Source: Alphaproteobacteria bacterium (lineage in GTDB: Bacteria > Pseudomonadota > Alphaproteobacteria > Sphingomonadales > Kordiimonadaceae). From it: a stretch of DNA of 64,000 bases. Positions within the stretch are counted from its first letter, which is position 1, and every line of letters starts with the position of its first letter. Shown here piece after piece: positions 17,188-25,815 of the stretch. The notes under the pieces were generated by a model, which was given only the letters and a program-made list of their open reading frames with translations, had not been told where the DNA came from and did no database searches. The stretch spans positions 124,001 through 188,000 of the forward strand of contig SBGU01000056.1 in NCBI GenBank assembly GCA_006226495.1, given 5' to 3'. Position numbers and translations under genes: made by a program.

Positions 17188-18003
17188 ATGACAAACGTGC
17201 AAACCAACCTTGAAGTCCGCCAGCCCGTATCCGCCACCGGCCCGACCTACGAGACCGTTTTGTCGGTCCATCACTGGACAGAATCCCTGTTTTCCTTCCG
17301 GATCAGCCGTCCGGCGGGTTTCCGCTTTCGTTCCGGCGAATTTATCATGCTGGGGCTTGAGGGCGAAAAGAAGCCGCTGATGCGCGCCTATTCGATCGCC
17401 AGCCCGAGCTGGGACGACCAGCTCGAGTTTTTCTCGATCAAGGTGCAGGACGGTCCCCTGACCTCGCGCCTGCAGAAAATCCAGCCGGGCGATACCGTGC
17501 TTCTGGGCCGCAAGCCCGTAGGCACCCTGGTGCTGGATGCCCTGACCCCGGGTGAAAACCTTTACCTCTTGTCGACCGGCACCGGCTTTGCGCCGTTTGC
17601 CAGCGTGATCCGCGACCCGGAAACCTATGAAAAATTCAACCGCGTGATCGTGACCCACACCTGCCGCGAAGTGGCCGAACTGGCCTACAGCAAGGATATT
17701 GTGGACCACACGATCAACCATGAATTCCTGGGTGAACTGGTCGAAGGCAAACTGAGCTATTTCGAAAGCGCCACGCGCGAACCCTATTTCCGCCATGGCC
17801 GTATCACCACGCTCATTGAAAATGGCCAACTGTTCGAAACCGTCGGCCTGCCGGCATTCGACCCGGCGCGCGACCGTGTGATGATCTGTGGTTCGACCGC
17901 CATGCTGAACGACACCAAGGCCCTGTGCGAAAAATTCGGCCTGACCGAAGGCTCGAACGCCAAGCCGGCCGAATATGTCTATGAAAAAGCGTTTGTGGGC
18001 TGA
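17188..18003 (+). CDS. fpr: Ferredoxin--NADP(+) reductase
   Basis: The 271-aa protein matches bacterial subclass-I ferredoxin/flavodoxin-NADP reductases. RAYSIASPSWDDQLEFFSI is the FAD-binding RxYS block, LLSTGTGFAPFASVIRDPETY binds the NADP pyrophosphate, and VMICGSTAMLNDTKALCE is the nicotinamide-side motif. The C-terminus YVYEKAFVG is typical of this subclass and positions over the flavin. It transfers electrons between NADPH and ferredoxin or flavodoxin in the cytosol, often for oxidative-stress or iron-sulfur needs. The ATG follows GGAGTAAG. The 258-bp upstream region is AT-rich with no clear operator. It is a single-gene unit closed by a strong terminator. Confidence 0.93.
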   Translation: MTNVQTNLEVRQPVSATGPTYETVLSVHHWTESLFSFRISRPAGFRFRSGEFIMLGLEGEKKPLMRAYSIASPSWDDQLEFFSIKVQDGPLTSRLQKIQPGDTVLLGRKPVGTLVLDALTPGENLYLLSTGTGFAPFASVIRDPETYEKFNRVIVTHTCREVAELAYSKDIVDHTINHEFLGELVEGKLSYFESATREPYFRHGRITTLIENGQLFETVGLPAFDPARDRVMICGSTAMLNDTKALCEKFGLTEGSNAKPAEYVYEKAFVG

Positions 18004-18028
18004 GGCCCGACGCCAGACCTGAATTTGA

Positions 18029-18053
18029 AAAGGGCGCCCCGGTGGCGCCCTTT
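18029..18053. terminator. Bidirectional terminator between fpr and yfcC
   Basis: AAAGGGCGCC (18029-18038) pairs perfectly with GGCGCCCTTT (18044-18053) over a 5-nt loop. Because the stem ends in A and T runs on either side it can stop both converging genes. Confidence 0.88.
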
Positions 18054-18058
18054 CTGTT

Positions 18059-19450
18059 TCAGAAGCGGATCATGACCGCGACGGTCAGAAGCACCATCGC
18101 CACCCCCGAAAACACCAGCCACAGCGGCAGGATGAAGCGCGCCCAGCGGGCCCAGCCGACCTCCGCCGTGGCGAGATAGGCCAGGAGCGTGCCGGACGTG
18201 GGCGTGATCATGTTCGTAAGCCCGTTGCCGAACAGGAACGCCAGCACGGTGGTTTGCGGTTCGACCCCCGAAAGCTGGCCGATGGGACCCAGGATCGGCA
18301 TGCTGACAGCCGCCTGGCCCGACGTGGAGGGGATCAGGAAATCCAGGAACAGTTGTGAGAAGAACATGCCCTGCGCGGCCACAATCGGCCCGCCGTCGCC
18401 CACAAGGCCGGTCAGGAAATTGACCACCGTATCCAGCACCTGGCCCTTCTGCAGCACTACGGAAACGGCGGTGGCGACCCCGATCAGCGCCGCGGCCATC
18501 AGCACCTTTTTCATGCCGCCCACAAACGCCTCTGCCGCCTTGTTGGCGCCCAGGCCGCTGAAGGCGGCCAGCAGCATCGAAAGCCCGATATAGAAGGCCG
18601 ACAGCGCCGTATGGTGCCAGTGCCAGCGGTTGGATGCATAGACAAGCACCGCGACCCCGGCCACAAGGCTGGTCAGCATCAGGGTGTGACTGAGCGACAG
18701 TTTTTCGCCGTGCATATCCGCACCCACGCGGGTGTCGACACCTTCACGTTTTATCATCATCAGCACAAAGGCAATGCCGATGGCCAGGAACACAAGGTAA
18801 AAACCGAACCGCACCCCCGCACCGCTGAAGACCGGCAGGCCCACAAGCGGCTGCGCGACAGTGAGCGGCAGCGGGTTGGTGACCGACGCCAGATAACCCA
18901 CCTTGGTGGCAACCGTAACGATGGCCAGGCCGATCAGGTTCGACATGCCCATGCGGTTGGCCATGGTGACCATCAGGGGGATGACCAGCAGATATTCGGA
19001 CGCCAGGCCAAGGAAGGTGCTGCCCGCCGAAAACACGATCATCAGCCCCGGCACCAGGAAATAGATTTCCCCGCGCACAAGGCCCAGAAGCCGCGCCAGC
19101 CCGGCATCGATGGCACCTGTGGTGGTCAATATCCCGAACATGCCGCCGATGATCAGCACCATGAAAATAAGCCCGGCGCTGCGTTCCAGCCCTTCGGGGA
19201 TCGCCATCAGGGTTTCGCTGAAGCTGACCGGATAGGCTACGCCGGGTGCGCGGTCGGTGCGGATGATATTGGCGGGCGACTTGTCTTTTTCGATGGTCTC
19301 GAAACTGCCGGGCACCACATGGCCATCCGCACGTTTGTAGGCGCCGGAATCGACAAAATAGGTCAGTGCCGCTGCCAGGAACAGGATGCCCAGCAGGATG
19401 ACGACCGGATTGCTGGTCTTGCGTTTTTCGGTGGTCGCAATGCTGGTCAT
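18059..19450 (-). CDS. YfcC-family C4-dicarboxylate/amino-acid-type anaerobic carrier
   Basis: The 463-aa inner-membrane protein has about 12 predicted helices and the features of the YfcC/DcuC-like family: NPVVILLGILFLAAALTYFVDSGAY near the start, IFMVLIIGGMFGILTTTGAIDAG, and FLIPSTSGQAAVSMPILGPIGQL, a re-entrant S/T-S-G-Q motif. FGNGLTNMITPTSGTLLAYLA is its counterpart in the second half. The family has been linked to basic amino acid, peptide or dicarboxylate transport; the exact substrate is uncertain. Its ATG overlaps the stop codon of the CocE hydrolase by 4 bp (19447-19450), so the two are translationally coupled. That suggests it takes up or exports what the hydrolase releases. Confidence 0.87.
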   Translation of the reverse strand: MTSIATTEKRKTSNPVVILLGILFLAAALTYFVDSGAYKRADGHVVPGSFETIEKDKSPANIIRTDRAPGVAYPVSFSETLMAIPEGLERSAGLIFMVLIIGGMFGILTTTGAIDAGLARLLGLVRGEIYFLVPGLMIVFSAGSTFLGLASEYLLVIPLMVTMANRMGMSNLIGLAIVTVATKVGYLASVTNPLPLTVAQPLVGLPVFSGAGVRFGFYLVFLAIGIAFVLMMIKREGVDTRVGADMHGEKLSLSHTLMLTSLVAGVAVLVYASNRWHWHHTALSAFYIGLSMLLAAFSGLGANKAAEAFVGGMKKVLMAAALIGVATAVSVVLQKGQVLDTVVNFLTGLVGDGGPIVAAQGMFFSQLFLDFLIPSTSGQAAVSMPILGPIGQLSGVEPQTTVLAFLFGNGLTNMITPTSGTLLAYLATAEVGWARWARFILPLWLVFSGVAMVLLTVAVMIRF

Positions 19451-21339
19451 GACACACCGCCTTTCAGGACCGAAAACCTGAGGCGCGACGGGTGCGCGGC
19501 ATCGGCATAAACCCGGTTGCGCGCGCGCACGGCGGTTTGCCAGACCCCTTCGGCTTCACCGGTGTTGGGGTTCAGGTCATAGTTCGGGAAATTGCTGCTT
19601 GCGATATCCAGCCTGATTTTATGGCCCTTCCTGAAAACATTGGCCGTGGCCGGCAGTTCAAGCGCGATCCGGTAGATGCGGCCCGGTTCCATCAGTTCCG
19701 GGTTCGACCAGCTATCCCGGTACCTGAGACGCAGGATAGCATCGCTGATATTCATGGCAAAGCCTTCGGGATTGTCGCGGCTGTGTGGATAGACATCCAC
19801 CAGCTTGGCGCAGAAATCGGTGTCGATACAGTCGGACGAAACCCACAGGTCGGCGACGATATTGCCGATTATGGTGACATCGGCATCCAGAGGCGCTGTC
19901 TCGAAACTCAGCACATCCGACCGGTCACCGAGCGCGCGACCGGGCTTGCTGCAGCCGAAGAAACGTTTGTCTTCCACCTGGTTGAAGGCGCCACCCACCA
20001 TCAGGGGCTCGCCGGACGTGACCGCGCCGCCGATTGTGGGCACAGGGTTCCGGGGGTCGTGTACATAATCGCGCCAGGCGCTGCGCACCTGCGGGCTGTG
20101 CCGCACCAGCGCGCCCTTATCGGCATCCAGGAACAATGCGGCGGCATCGAAAGCCGGGGCGGCCTCATCGGGCCAGTCGGCAAACTGGCGCCAGCGCCCG
20201 CCATGATGCAGCCGCCCGGACGGCAGCCGCGCGCCCGACCCGCCGCCCATAACAAACAGGCTGACCGGCTTTTTTTCATCGAACAGCGGGCTTGGCATGC
20301 CCTTCAGATAATGGTCGAACCAGGCCAGCCGGTACGCCAGATAATCCATGTCGAAATGCCGGTCGAACACCGCCTCGGGCCCGAAGTCGACATCGCCCGA
20401 GAAGGAAACCGAGCGCTGGCCGTGGGTCCAGGGTCCCATGGTCAGGAACACCGGCGCCTTGTGCGCATCGCGGAAGCCCTGATAGTTGGCGACCGAGGTG
20501 GCGACATAGGGGTCGTACCAACTGTTCAAAATCATCACCGGCACGTCGGGCATGGCGCCGTAACGCCCTTCCGCCGACAGGCCAAGGCGCTGCCAGTAGG
20601 GGCCATAGGTGCCGTTCTGCCACTGTTCGAACAGATAGGCTTCATATTCGGGCGCGGCCTTCAGGGGCGAATGGCCGGGCGACCAGGGCATGTCGCGGAA
20701 CCAGGCCGGCAGGTCCACGGCTTCAAGCGCCGCCTTGCGCACCGGGTCGGCCTTGGTTTCCGGGCTCAGGAGCGCATGTTTGTAGGCCCAGGTGACCTGT
20801 TTCAGCTCAAATGCACCGCCCCGGCGAATGCCGCCATGATAGGCGCTGGCGAAACCGCCGCTGTCCAGAAACATGGCCGCAAGGCCGGGCGGGTTCAGGC
20901 AGGCCGCCGAAATCTGGGTATGGGCACCATAAGACACGCCCATGGTGCCGATCTTGCCGTCGCACCAGGGCTGGGCCACGATCCAGGCCATGGTGTCGAA
21001 ACCGTCCTCGGCTTCGTTCAGATATTTGGAAAACACCCCTTCCGAACCATACCGCCCGCGCACATCCTGCATCACCACCGCATAGCCGTGCCGGGCGATG
21101 GCGCGCGCCACTTCGGTGCGGCGGCGCGGTTCCTGGTCGTCCGCCGTGCGTTCGGACCGGCTGGTATTTTCCTTGCCGTATGGGGTGCGTTCCAGGATCA
21201 CCGGCCACGGCCCCTGCCCGCCTGACGGCAGGTAGATGTCGGTCGCGAGCCGCACACCGTCGCGCATCGGCACCATCACGTCGGCAAGCACGGTCAGCGC
21301 CTCTGATACCGGATCGGCAATCTGGTTTTCGGTGTGCAT
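19447..21339 (-). CDS. CocE/NonD-type hydrolase (X-Pro dipeptidyl-peptidase S15 family)
   Basis: The 630-aa enzyme starts best at the ATG at 21339, eight bases after GGGGGA; alternatives lie at 21351 and 21390. The N-terminal alpha/beta-hydrolase domain has VMVPMRDGVRLATDIYLP, VILERTPYGKE and the nucleophile elbow GVSYGA (S136). The C-terminal part is the jelly-roll DUF/PepX_C domain (VDVYPHSRDNPEGFAMNISDAILRLRYRD). Members cleave esters such as cocaine or X-Pro peptides and N-acyl amides. No signal peptide is visible, so it is probably cytosolic. Context (TonB receptor upstream, carrier downstream) implies an uptake-and-cleavage pathway for a peptide or ester. Confidence 0.88.
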   Translation of the reverse strand: MHTENQIADPVSEALTVLADVMVPMRDGVRLATDIYLPSGGQGPWPVILERTPYGKENTSRSERTADDQEPRRRTEVARAIARHGYAVVMQDVRGRYGSEGVFSKYLNEAEDGFDTMAWIVAQPWCDGKIGTMGVSYGAHTQISAACLNPPGLAAMFLDSGGFASAYHGGIRRGGAFELKQVTWAYKHALLSPETKADPVRKAALEAVDLPAWFRDMPWSPGHSPLKAAPEYEAYLFEQWQNGTYGPYWQRLGLSAEGRYGAMPDVPVMILNSWYDPYVATSVANYQGFRDAHKAPVFLTMGPWTHGQRSVSFSGDVDFGPEAVFDRHFDMDYLAYRLAWFDHYLKGMPSPLFDEKKPVSLFVMGGGSGARLPSGRLHHGGRWRQFADWPDEAAPAFDAAALFLDADKGALVRHSPQVRSAWRDYVHDPRNPVPTIGGAVTSGEPLMVGGAFNQVEDKRFFGCSKPGRALGDRSDVLSFETAPLDADVTIIGNIVADLWVSSDCIDTDFCAKLVDVYPHSRDNPEGFAMNISDAILRLRYRDSWSNPELMEPGRIYRIALELPATANVFRKGHKIRLDIASSNFPNYDLNPNTGEAEGVWQTAVRARNRVYADAAHPSRLRFSVLKGGVS

Positions 21340-21458
21340 TCGGTCCCCCATCCTGCCGGTGATCTTATGCTTTGTTGCCGGCATGGTCATCGTTCACTTT
21401 ACGCATGGTACAAAAGGGGCCGGGCGCGGCTGACGGTCACGCCCGGCCAATGTTTCAT

Positions 21459-24155
21459 TCAGCCACCAAACCGGGCGCTGAGGCGCACATAGAAGAAGGC
21501 GCCCTTGGCGTTATAGGTGTTGATGTCGAAGTTGACGTTGGTGTTGACCAGCGACACCGGCGGCTGCTTGTCGAAGATGTTTTCAGCGCCCAAGGTCAGC
21601 GCAACATCGCTGTCCTGGAAACGGTAGGTGGCCGAAACATCATGGTACCACACAGCCGGGATATCGCCGGTCAGCGGATCGTCCGGCGCTTCGTCGGTCG
21701 AGCCGATCATGCGGGCGGCATAGGTGGCCGACCATTGACCGCTGTCCCAGCGGACCGAACCCCGGCTGCGCCATTTGGGAATGCTTTCCCGAAGCACGTC
21801 CGATGTGCCTTCCCGGTGCTGTACCGTGATCGAACCATCGTCGTTCACCAGTTCGTCCACATAGTCGGTGAGGTAGCTGGCATCCGCGAGGAAGGTGAAA
21901 TCACCATAGGATGTGCCGGTCACCTGATAGCGGGCGGTGAAATCCCAGCCTTCAACCGTGGTGGCGTTCAGGTTCACCGGACCGTCGAGGAGGTTCAGGA
22001 TTTCACCGTTCGACGCCCGGCTGATCAGCTCGCACTTCTCGCCGGTGTTGGCGCACAGGTCGAGAATACGCTGCGAGCCAAGGCTGGTGATCGTGTCCGA
22101 CACCTTGATGCGGTACCAGTCGACCGACAGCGAGAAACCGCTGAGTGCCGCGGGGGTGAATACGGCACCAAGCGAATAGTTGCGGGAGGTTTCAGGCTGA
22201 AGGTCGGGGTTGCCGCTGACGGTCGCCAGAACCTGGTTGCCGTTCTGTTCATACGTGGCGGGCACGCCGGCGCAACCGGGCAAACCTGCACCACCACCCG
22301 AGCAGGGGTCGTTGGCGACAAGGTTGGTTGCCCGCTCAGCCGGCGTGAATTCGAGGATCGAAGGCGCCCGGAAGCCCTCGGCATAGGTGGCACGCACCAG
22401 AAGGTCCTCGACCGGGCGCCAGCCCAGGCCCAGCTTCAGGTTGGTGGTGTCGCCAAAGGTGCTGTAGTGCGAATAACGGACCGCCGCATCCATGTTCAGG
22501 TCATGGATCATGGGCAGGTCTTTGAGAAGCGGCACATTGACCTCGGTATAAAACTCATACAGGTCATAATGCCCGCTCGAGGCATCGCGCGGCGCCGAGG
22601 TTGTGGTGCGGTAGCTGTTGAACTCAGGGTCCGCGTTCACATAGGAATCCGGGTTGTCGAACGCGCTTTCGCGGCGATATTCGAAGCCGGCCGCGAAGCC
22701 GATGGTGCCGGCAGGCGCCTCGAACAGGTCGCCGCTGATGTTTGCGGTGAAATCATGCTGGCGCGTGCCATGTTCGTCGTGGGCATCGTAGCGCAGGTAG
22801 TCGACCATTTCGTCCGTCAGCACACCCAGGTAATCGATGGGCACACAATTGTTGGCCACACAGCGGTCGTTGGGCCCGAGGCCCAGCGCCAGATGGTCCT
22901 GGTCAACCTGGTTGAGCGAGTCGAACGAGGAATCGTTCCGGCCATGGGAATAGAAGACATCCCACGACCAGCCGTTGGAAAACTCGCCGTCCAGCCCGGC
23001 GGCAAAACGCCAGGTTTCCACCTTCTGCAGGTTCACGCGCTGGCCCAGTTCGTCAAGCTGGCGGTCGAATTGCAGGCTGGAGGAAAAATCCTCGCCAAAC
23101 GGGTTATAGGGATGGTCGGCCAGCAAGACATAGCCTTCCGAACCGCGCACGCGCGGCGTAACCGGGGAAAACAACTGGTCGGACCGGCGGTTGTTATACA
23201 TGACCTCCGCCGTGAAATGCACCGCGTCCGACAACTGGTATTCGGCCTGCCCGAACAGGGCATAGCGGCGCAGCGGGCCGGTGACATAGGTATGGTCATA
23301 GATGTTGGTGCGGTCGTCGGGGTCGACAAAAGCACGGAAATCGTCAGGCGACGAACCATCGGTGCCGGCGATGCGGGTGATGCGGCCCCCGAGCGGCGAT
23401 CCGGAATAGCGGCCATAGGGCGACGTGGTCGACAGGCCATTGAGCGGCACCGCCGTCAGTTCCCGGTCCTCGGTATAGATTTCCTTCTGGTCGGTAAACA
23501 TGGCGGACACCATGACCGAGCCCTTGTCGAAGGTTTTGCCCCAGGTGGCGTCGAAGCTCATGGTTTCGCCGTCACCGCGGCTCGTGATGCCGCCATAACC
23601 GTTGACTTCGATACCGTCCATCTTGCGGGTATGGATATTCACCACACCGGCGATGGCATCGGCGCCATAAATGGCGGTGGCGCCGTCCTTCAGCACTTCG
23701 ACCCGGCCGATGATCGACTGCGGGATGGTGTTGAGGTCGACAAAGTCGCGGAAGCCGCGTGTGCCGGAACCCGCCACCCAGCGGTGGCCGTTCACCAGAA
23801 TGAGCGCACGGTTGGCGCCCAGGTTGCGCAGGTTCAGGCTGGATGTGCCGTGGCTGACACCGCCCGAACCGTTGGAGTTGAGGCTGAAGCCCACCCCCGG
23901 CAGTTCCTGCAGCATTTCGCCGGTGGACACCAGGCCCGTGGCGATCAGGTCGTCTTCGGACAGGGTGAAGATGGGGCTGTTGGCCACTTCGTCCTTGCGC
24001 TTGATGCGGGTACCGACGATGGCAACCTCTTCGATGGCGACATCTTCTGTCGCGGCTTCCTGTGCCAGGGCCGGCAGGCTGTAGCCGGTCGTCCCGAGGA
24101 ACGAACCCAGCATCAAGACCCCCAGTCCCGAATATCTGTGGTGTTTGTTGGACAT
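21459..24155 (-). CDS. TonB-dependent receptor (large, peptide/oligomer-type)
   Basis: The 898-aa receptor starts at the ATG at 24155, after GGAGG; an in-frame start at 24209 gives a poorly credible arginine-rich leader. MSNKHHRYSGLGVLMLGSFLGTTGYSLPALA is the signal peptide, IEEVAIVGTRIKR the TonB box, and MLQELPGVGFSLNSNG through RVEVLKDGATAIYGADAIAGVVNI the plug. The barrel ends with RFGG. The plug style (long receptor, VGTRIKR, GxxNLRNLGANRALILVNG) is that of receptors common in alphaproteobacteria and Xanthomonas-like groups that take up peptides, sugars or aromatics rather than siderophores. It precedes the CocE gene by 120 bp on the same strand. Confidence 0.93.
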   Translation of the reverse strand: MSNKHHRYSGLGVLMLGSFLGTTGYSLPALAQEAATEDVAIEEVAIVGTRIKRKDEVANSPIFTLSEDDLIATGLVSTGEMLQELPGVGFSLNSNGSGGVSHGTSSLNLRNLGANRALILVNGHRWVAGSGTRGFRDFVDLNTIPQSIIGRVEVLKDGATAIYGADAIAGVVNIHTRKMDGIEVNGYGGITSRGDGETMSFDATWGKTFDKGSVMVSAMFTDQKEIYTEDRELTAVPLNGLSTTSPYGRYSGSPLGGRITRIAGTDGSSPDDFRAFVDPDDRTNIYDHTYVTGPLRRYALFGQAEYQLSDAVHFTAEVMYNNRRSDQLFSPVTPRVRGSEGYVLLADHPYNPFGEDFSSSLQFDRQLDELGQRVNLQKVETWRFAAGLDGEFSNGWSWDVFYSHGRNDSSFDSLNQVDQDHLALGLGPNDRCVANNCVPIDYLGVLTDEMVDYLRYDAHDEHGTRQHDFTANISGDLFEAPAGTIGFAAGFEYRRESAFDNPDSYVNADPEFNSYRTTTSAPRDASSGHYDLYEFYTEVNVPLLKDLPMIHDLNMDAAVRYSHYSTFGDTTNLKLGLGWRPVEDLLVRATYAEGFRAPSILEFTPAERATNLVANDPCSGGGAGLPGCAGVPATYEQNGNQVLATVSGNPDLQPETSRNYSLGAVFTPAALSGFSLSVDWYRIKVSDTITSLGSQRILDLCANTGEKCELISRASNGEILNLLDGPVNLNATTVEGWDFTARYQVTGTSYGDFTFLADASYLTDYVDELVNDDGSITVQHREGTSDVLRESIPKWRSRGSVRWDSGQWSATYAARMIGSTDEAPDDPLTGDIPAVWYHDVSATYRFQDSDVALTLGAENIFDKQPPVSLVNTNVNFDINTYNAKGAFFYVRLSARFGG

Positions 24156-24309
24156 TTTGTTTTTTCCTCCCGGAGCATGGGCCCGGCGTCTGCGCCGTGG
24201 CTTCCTCAAGTCCTGGAAAGCCTAGGGGAGGGTTTCACCGGCATTCAATATCATGACATTTTTTCCCGGGCCCATTCCGGAAATGCATGGGATGCGCGGC
24301 ACAAAAAAA

Positions 24310-24328
24310 GCGCCCCACGAAGGGGCGC
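24310..24328 (-). terminator. Intrinsic terminator of the 115-aa gene
   Basis: Read on the minus strand, GCGCCCC (24328-24322) and GGGGCGC (24316-24310) form a 7-bp stem with a 5-nt loop, followed by a T7 run (24309-24303). It is about 35 bp past the stop of the 115-aa gene, separating that gene from the TonB receptor operon downstream. Confidence 0.85.
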
Positions 24329-24361
24329 CCAAGGGGGATTCCGATACTTGTTGCCGGCTGA

Positions 24362-24709
24362 TCATTGGGGATAGTCGGTGTGCGCGGGCACGGGGCGTTC
24401 GCAGATACTGTCGATCACAAAACCCTGCGCCCAGGGGTACATGGTCTTCAAAATACGGGCGAGCGCGATCTCGTCCGCGGCAGCCACCAGACTATGCTGC
24501 CCATCCGCCCAGCGGTCATTGAAGTATGGATGTTCCCTATTGTTTTTAAGGCAGGCGCGCACCTCGCGGTTATGGACCACCACCTCGAAAACCCTGAGTG
24601 CGGCGGCCTCCTGCCGGAAGCCGGCGGCGCGCAGTTCCTCGCGCAGGCCGTCTATGGCGGGGTCCGCGCGCGGCTGTTTGCGGGCAAAGCTGGTAACGGG
24701 CTGGGCCAT
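24362..24709 (-). CDS. Hypothetical protein, 115 aa, of unknown function
   Basis: I do not recognise this protein. It is soluble, mixed charge, with no signal peptide or membrane segment, and starts at the ATG at 24709 with only a weak ribosome site (GACGAGA). Conserved-looking segments are LREELRAAGFRQEAAALRVFEVVVHNREV and FNDRWADGQHSLVAAADEIALARILKTMYPWAQGFVIDSI. Codon use is like its neighbours and it has its own terminator, so I think it is real. A LysR-type palindrome lies 85-103 bp before its start, in the same position as the one before the LysR gene, so it is likely that regulator's target. Confidence 0.65.
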   Translation of the reverse strand: MAQPVTSFARKQPRADPAIDGLREELRAAGFRQEAAALRVFEVVVHNREVRACLKNNREHPYFNDRWADGQHSLVAAADEIALARILKTMYPWAQGFVIDSICERPVPAHTDYPQ

Positions 24710-24793
24710 GGTCTCGTCCGGGCGCTGTTTCAGGTGCGCGCACCCTGCCTATGCACGTCCGATCATGCAATATGATGAGGTTTTTTCAGATAT

Positions 24794-24812
24794 CCATTCC
24801 AAAGCGGAATGG
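24794..24812. promoter_or_regulatory. LysR-type operator palindrome upstream of the 115-aa gene
   Basis: CCATTCC-N5-GGAATGG is a perfect 7-5-7 palindrome containing T-N11-A, the core of LysR-family boxes. It is 2 bp beyond the LysR stop codon and 85-103 bp before the 115-aa start. A near-identical copy lies at 25796-25812. Confidence 0.65.
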
Positions 24813-24814
24813 TA

Positions 24815-25705
24815 TCAGGCGCCCGCGAAATAGGCCTTGCAGTGCGCGAGGAATGCCTGCGTCGCGCGTGACATCGGAATCTGGGACGAGGCCACAAAGG
24901 CATACTGATGTTCGATCGAGGGTTCGAATGGAATGAGGGAAACACCCAGCCCCTTGTAGGTGCGGGCCATCAGTTCATTGACAATGGCCACACCCACCCC
25001 CTGCGCCGCCAGCGCGCACGAGGCACCGATGGCATGGGTTTCGGCGCGCACATTCATGCGGGCATGGTTGTCGCGGAAGGCCTGTTGCACCGCGCGCTGG
25101 AACGCCCGGCCCTTGCCCAGCATCACCAGCGGTTCATTATGCAGGTCCTTCGGTGTCAGCACCTCGAATTTCTCAAACGCATGGCCGCGCTTGACCACAC
25201 ACACGGTCTGGCAATTGACCATGGGTTCGATCATCAGGTTCGAATGGGTGACCGGCAGTTTCAGGAAACCGCAGTCGACCGCGCGGCACACCGCCTGTTC
25301 GACAATGGTTTCATGGTTGCGGCTGTCGATGGTGAACTGGATGTCCGGATAGGCGCGCAGGAAGGTGGCCACCACTTCGGCCAGCACACCTTCGACGAAG
25401 CTGGGCGGCCCCACGACCCGAAGCTGGCCCTTGGACAGGTTCCTCAGGTCATCGGCCATCAATTGCACCCGGTCGAAGCTCGACAGCGCCAGATCGATTT
25501 CCTGGCACAGCTCCACAGCTTCGGGCAGCGCGATCAGCCGGCCCTTGTCACGGAAAAACAGTTCGAGGCCCAGTTCGTCCTCAAGCTGCGCCAACTGGCG
25601 CGACACGGCGGACTGGGTGAGGCCAAGGTTGCGCGCCGCATCGGTAACAGAACCCGTGCGCATGATCTCGCGGAAGCTTTCCAGATTCCTGATTTTCGGC
25701 CGCAT
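24815..25705 (-). CDS. LysR-family transcription regulator
   Basis: The 296-aa protein has a winged-helix DNA-binding domain in residues 5-65 (LESFREIMRTGSVTDAARNLGLTQSAVSRQLAQLEDELG, the LysR helix-turn-helix). A LysR substrate-binding domain follows to residue 296, with LRVVGPPSFVEGVL, the hinge-side VVATFLRAYPDIQFTI, and LAAQGVGVAIVNELMA. It probably senses a small metabolite and controls the nearby operons. Matching CATTCC-N5-GGAATG palindromes lie about 91-107 bp before its own start and before the 115-aa gene, which points to autoregulation and to a target. The start at 25705 has only a weak ribosome site. Confidence 0.92.
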   Translation of the reverse strand: MRPKIRNLESFREIMRTGSVTDAARNLGLTQSAVSRQLAQLEDELGLELFFRDKGRLIALPEAVELCQEIDLALSSFDRVQLMADDLRNLSKGQLRVVGPPSFVEGVLAEVVATFLRAYPDIQFTIDSRNHETIVEQAVCRAVDCGFLKLPVTHSNLMIEPMVNCQTVCVVKRGHAFEKFEVLTPKDLHNEPLVMLGKGRAFQRAVQQAFRDNHARMNVRAETHAIGASCALAAQGVGVAIVNELMARTYKGLGVSLIPFEPSIEHQYAFVASSQIPMSRATQAFLAHCKAYFAGA

Positions 25706-25795
25706 GGTGCCCGCATCCCGGCGCTGTTGGTACCCGGGCCAAGGGTAAGCCCGGTGCGTGGGTCATGCAAGGCCATTACCAAAAACGCATGCAGT

Positions 25796-25812
25796 CATTC
25801 CAGAATGGAATG
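25796..25812. promoter_or_regulatory. LysR-type operator palindrome upstream of lysR
   Basis: CATTCC-N5-GGAATG, a perfect 6-5-6 palindrome with the T-N11-A core, ends 91 bp before the LysR ATG. It is partly in the gap between this gene and the PepSY stop at 25816. The sequence and spacing repeat the operator at 24794-24812. Confidence 0.6.
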
Positions 25813-25815
25813 GGC

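Noticed and set aside
21372-24374. Very long open frame on the plus strand (about 1000 codons) opposite the TonB receptor
   Set aside because: It mirrors the receptor gene, has the low-complexity His/Gly/Arg-rich content typical of antisense frames in high-GC DNA and no signal peptide or domain. The minus-strand receptor has clear motifs and a good ribosome site. Similar mirror frames at 49561-52023 (+), 13574-15442 (-) and 30174-32042 (-) were rejected for the same reason.
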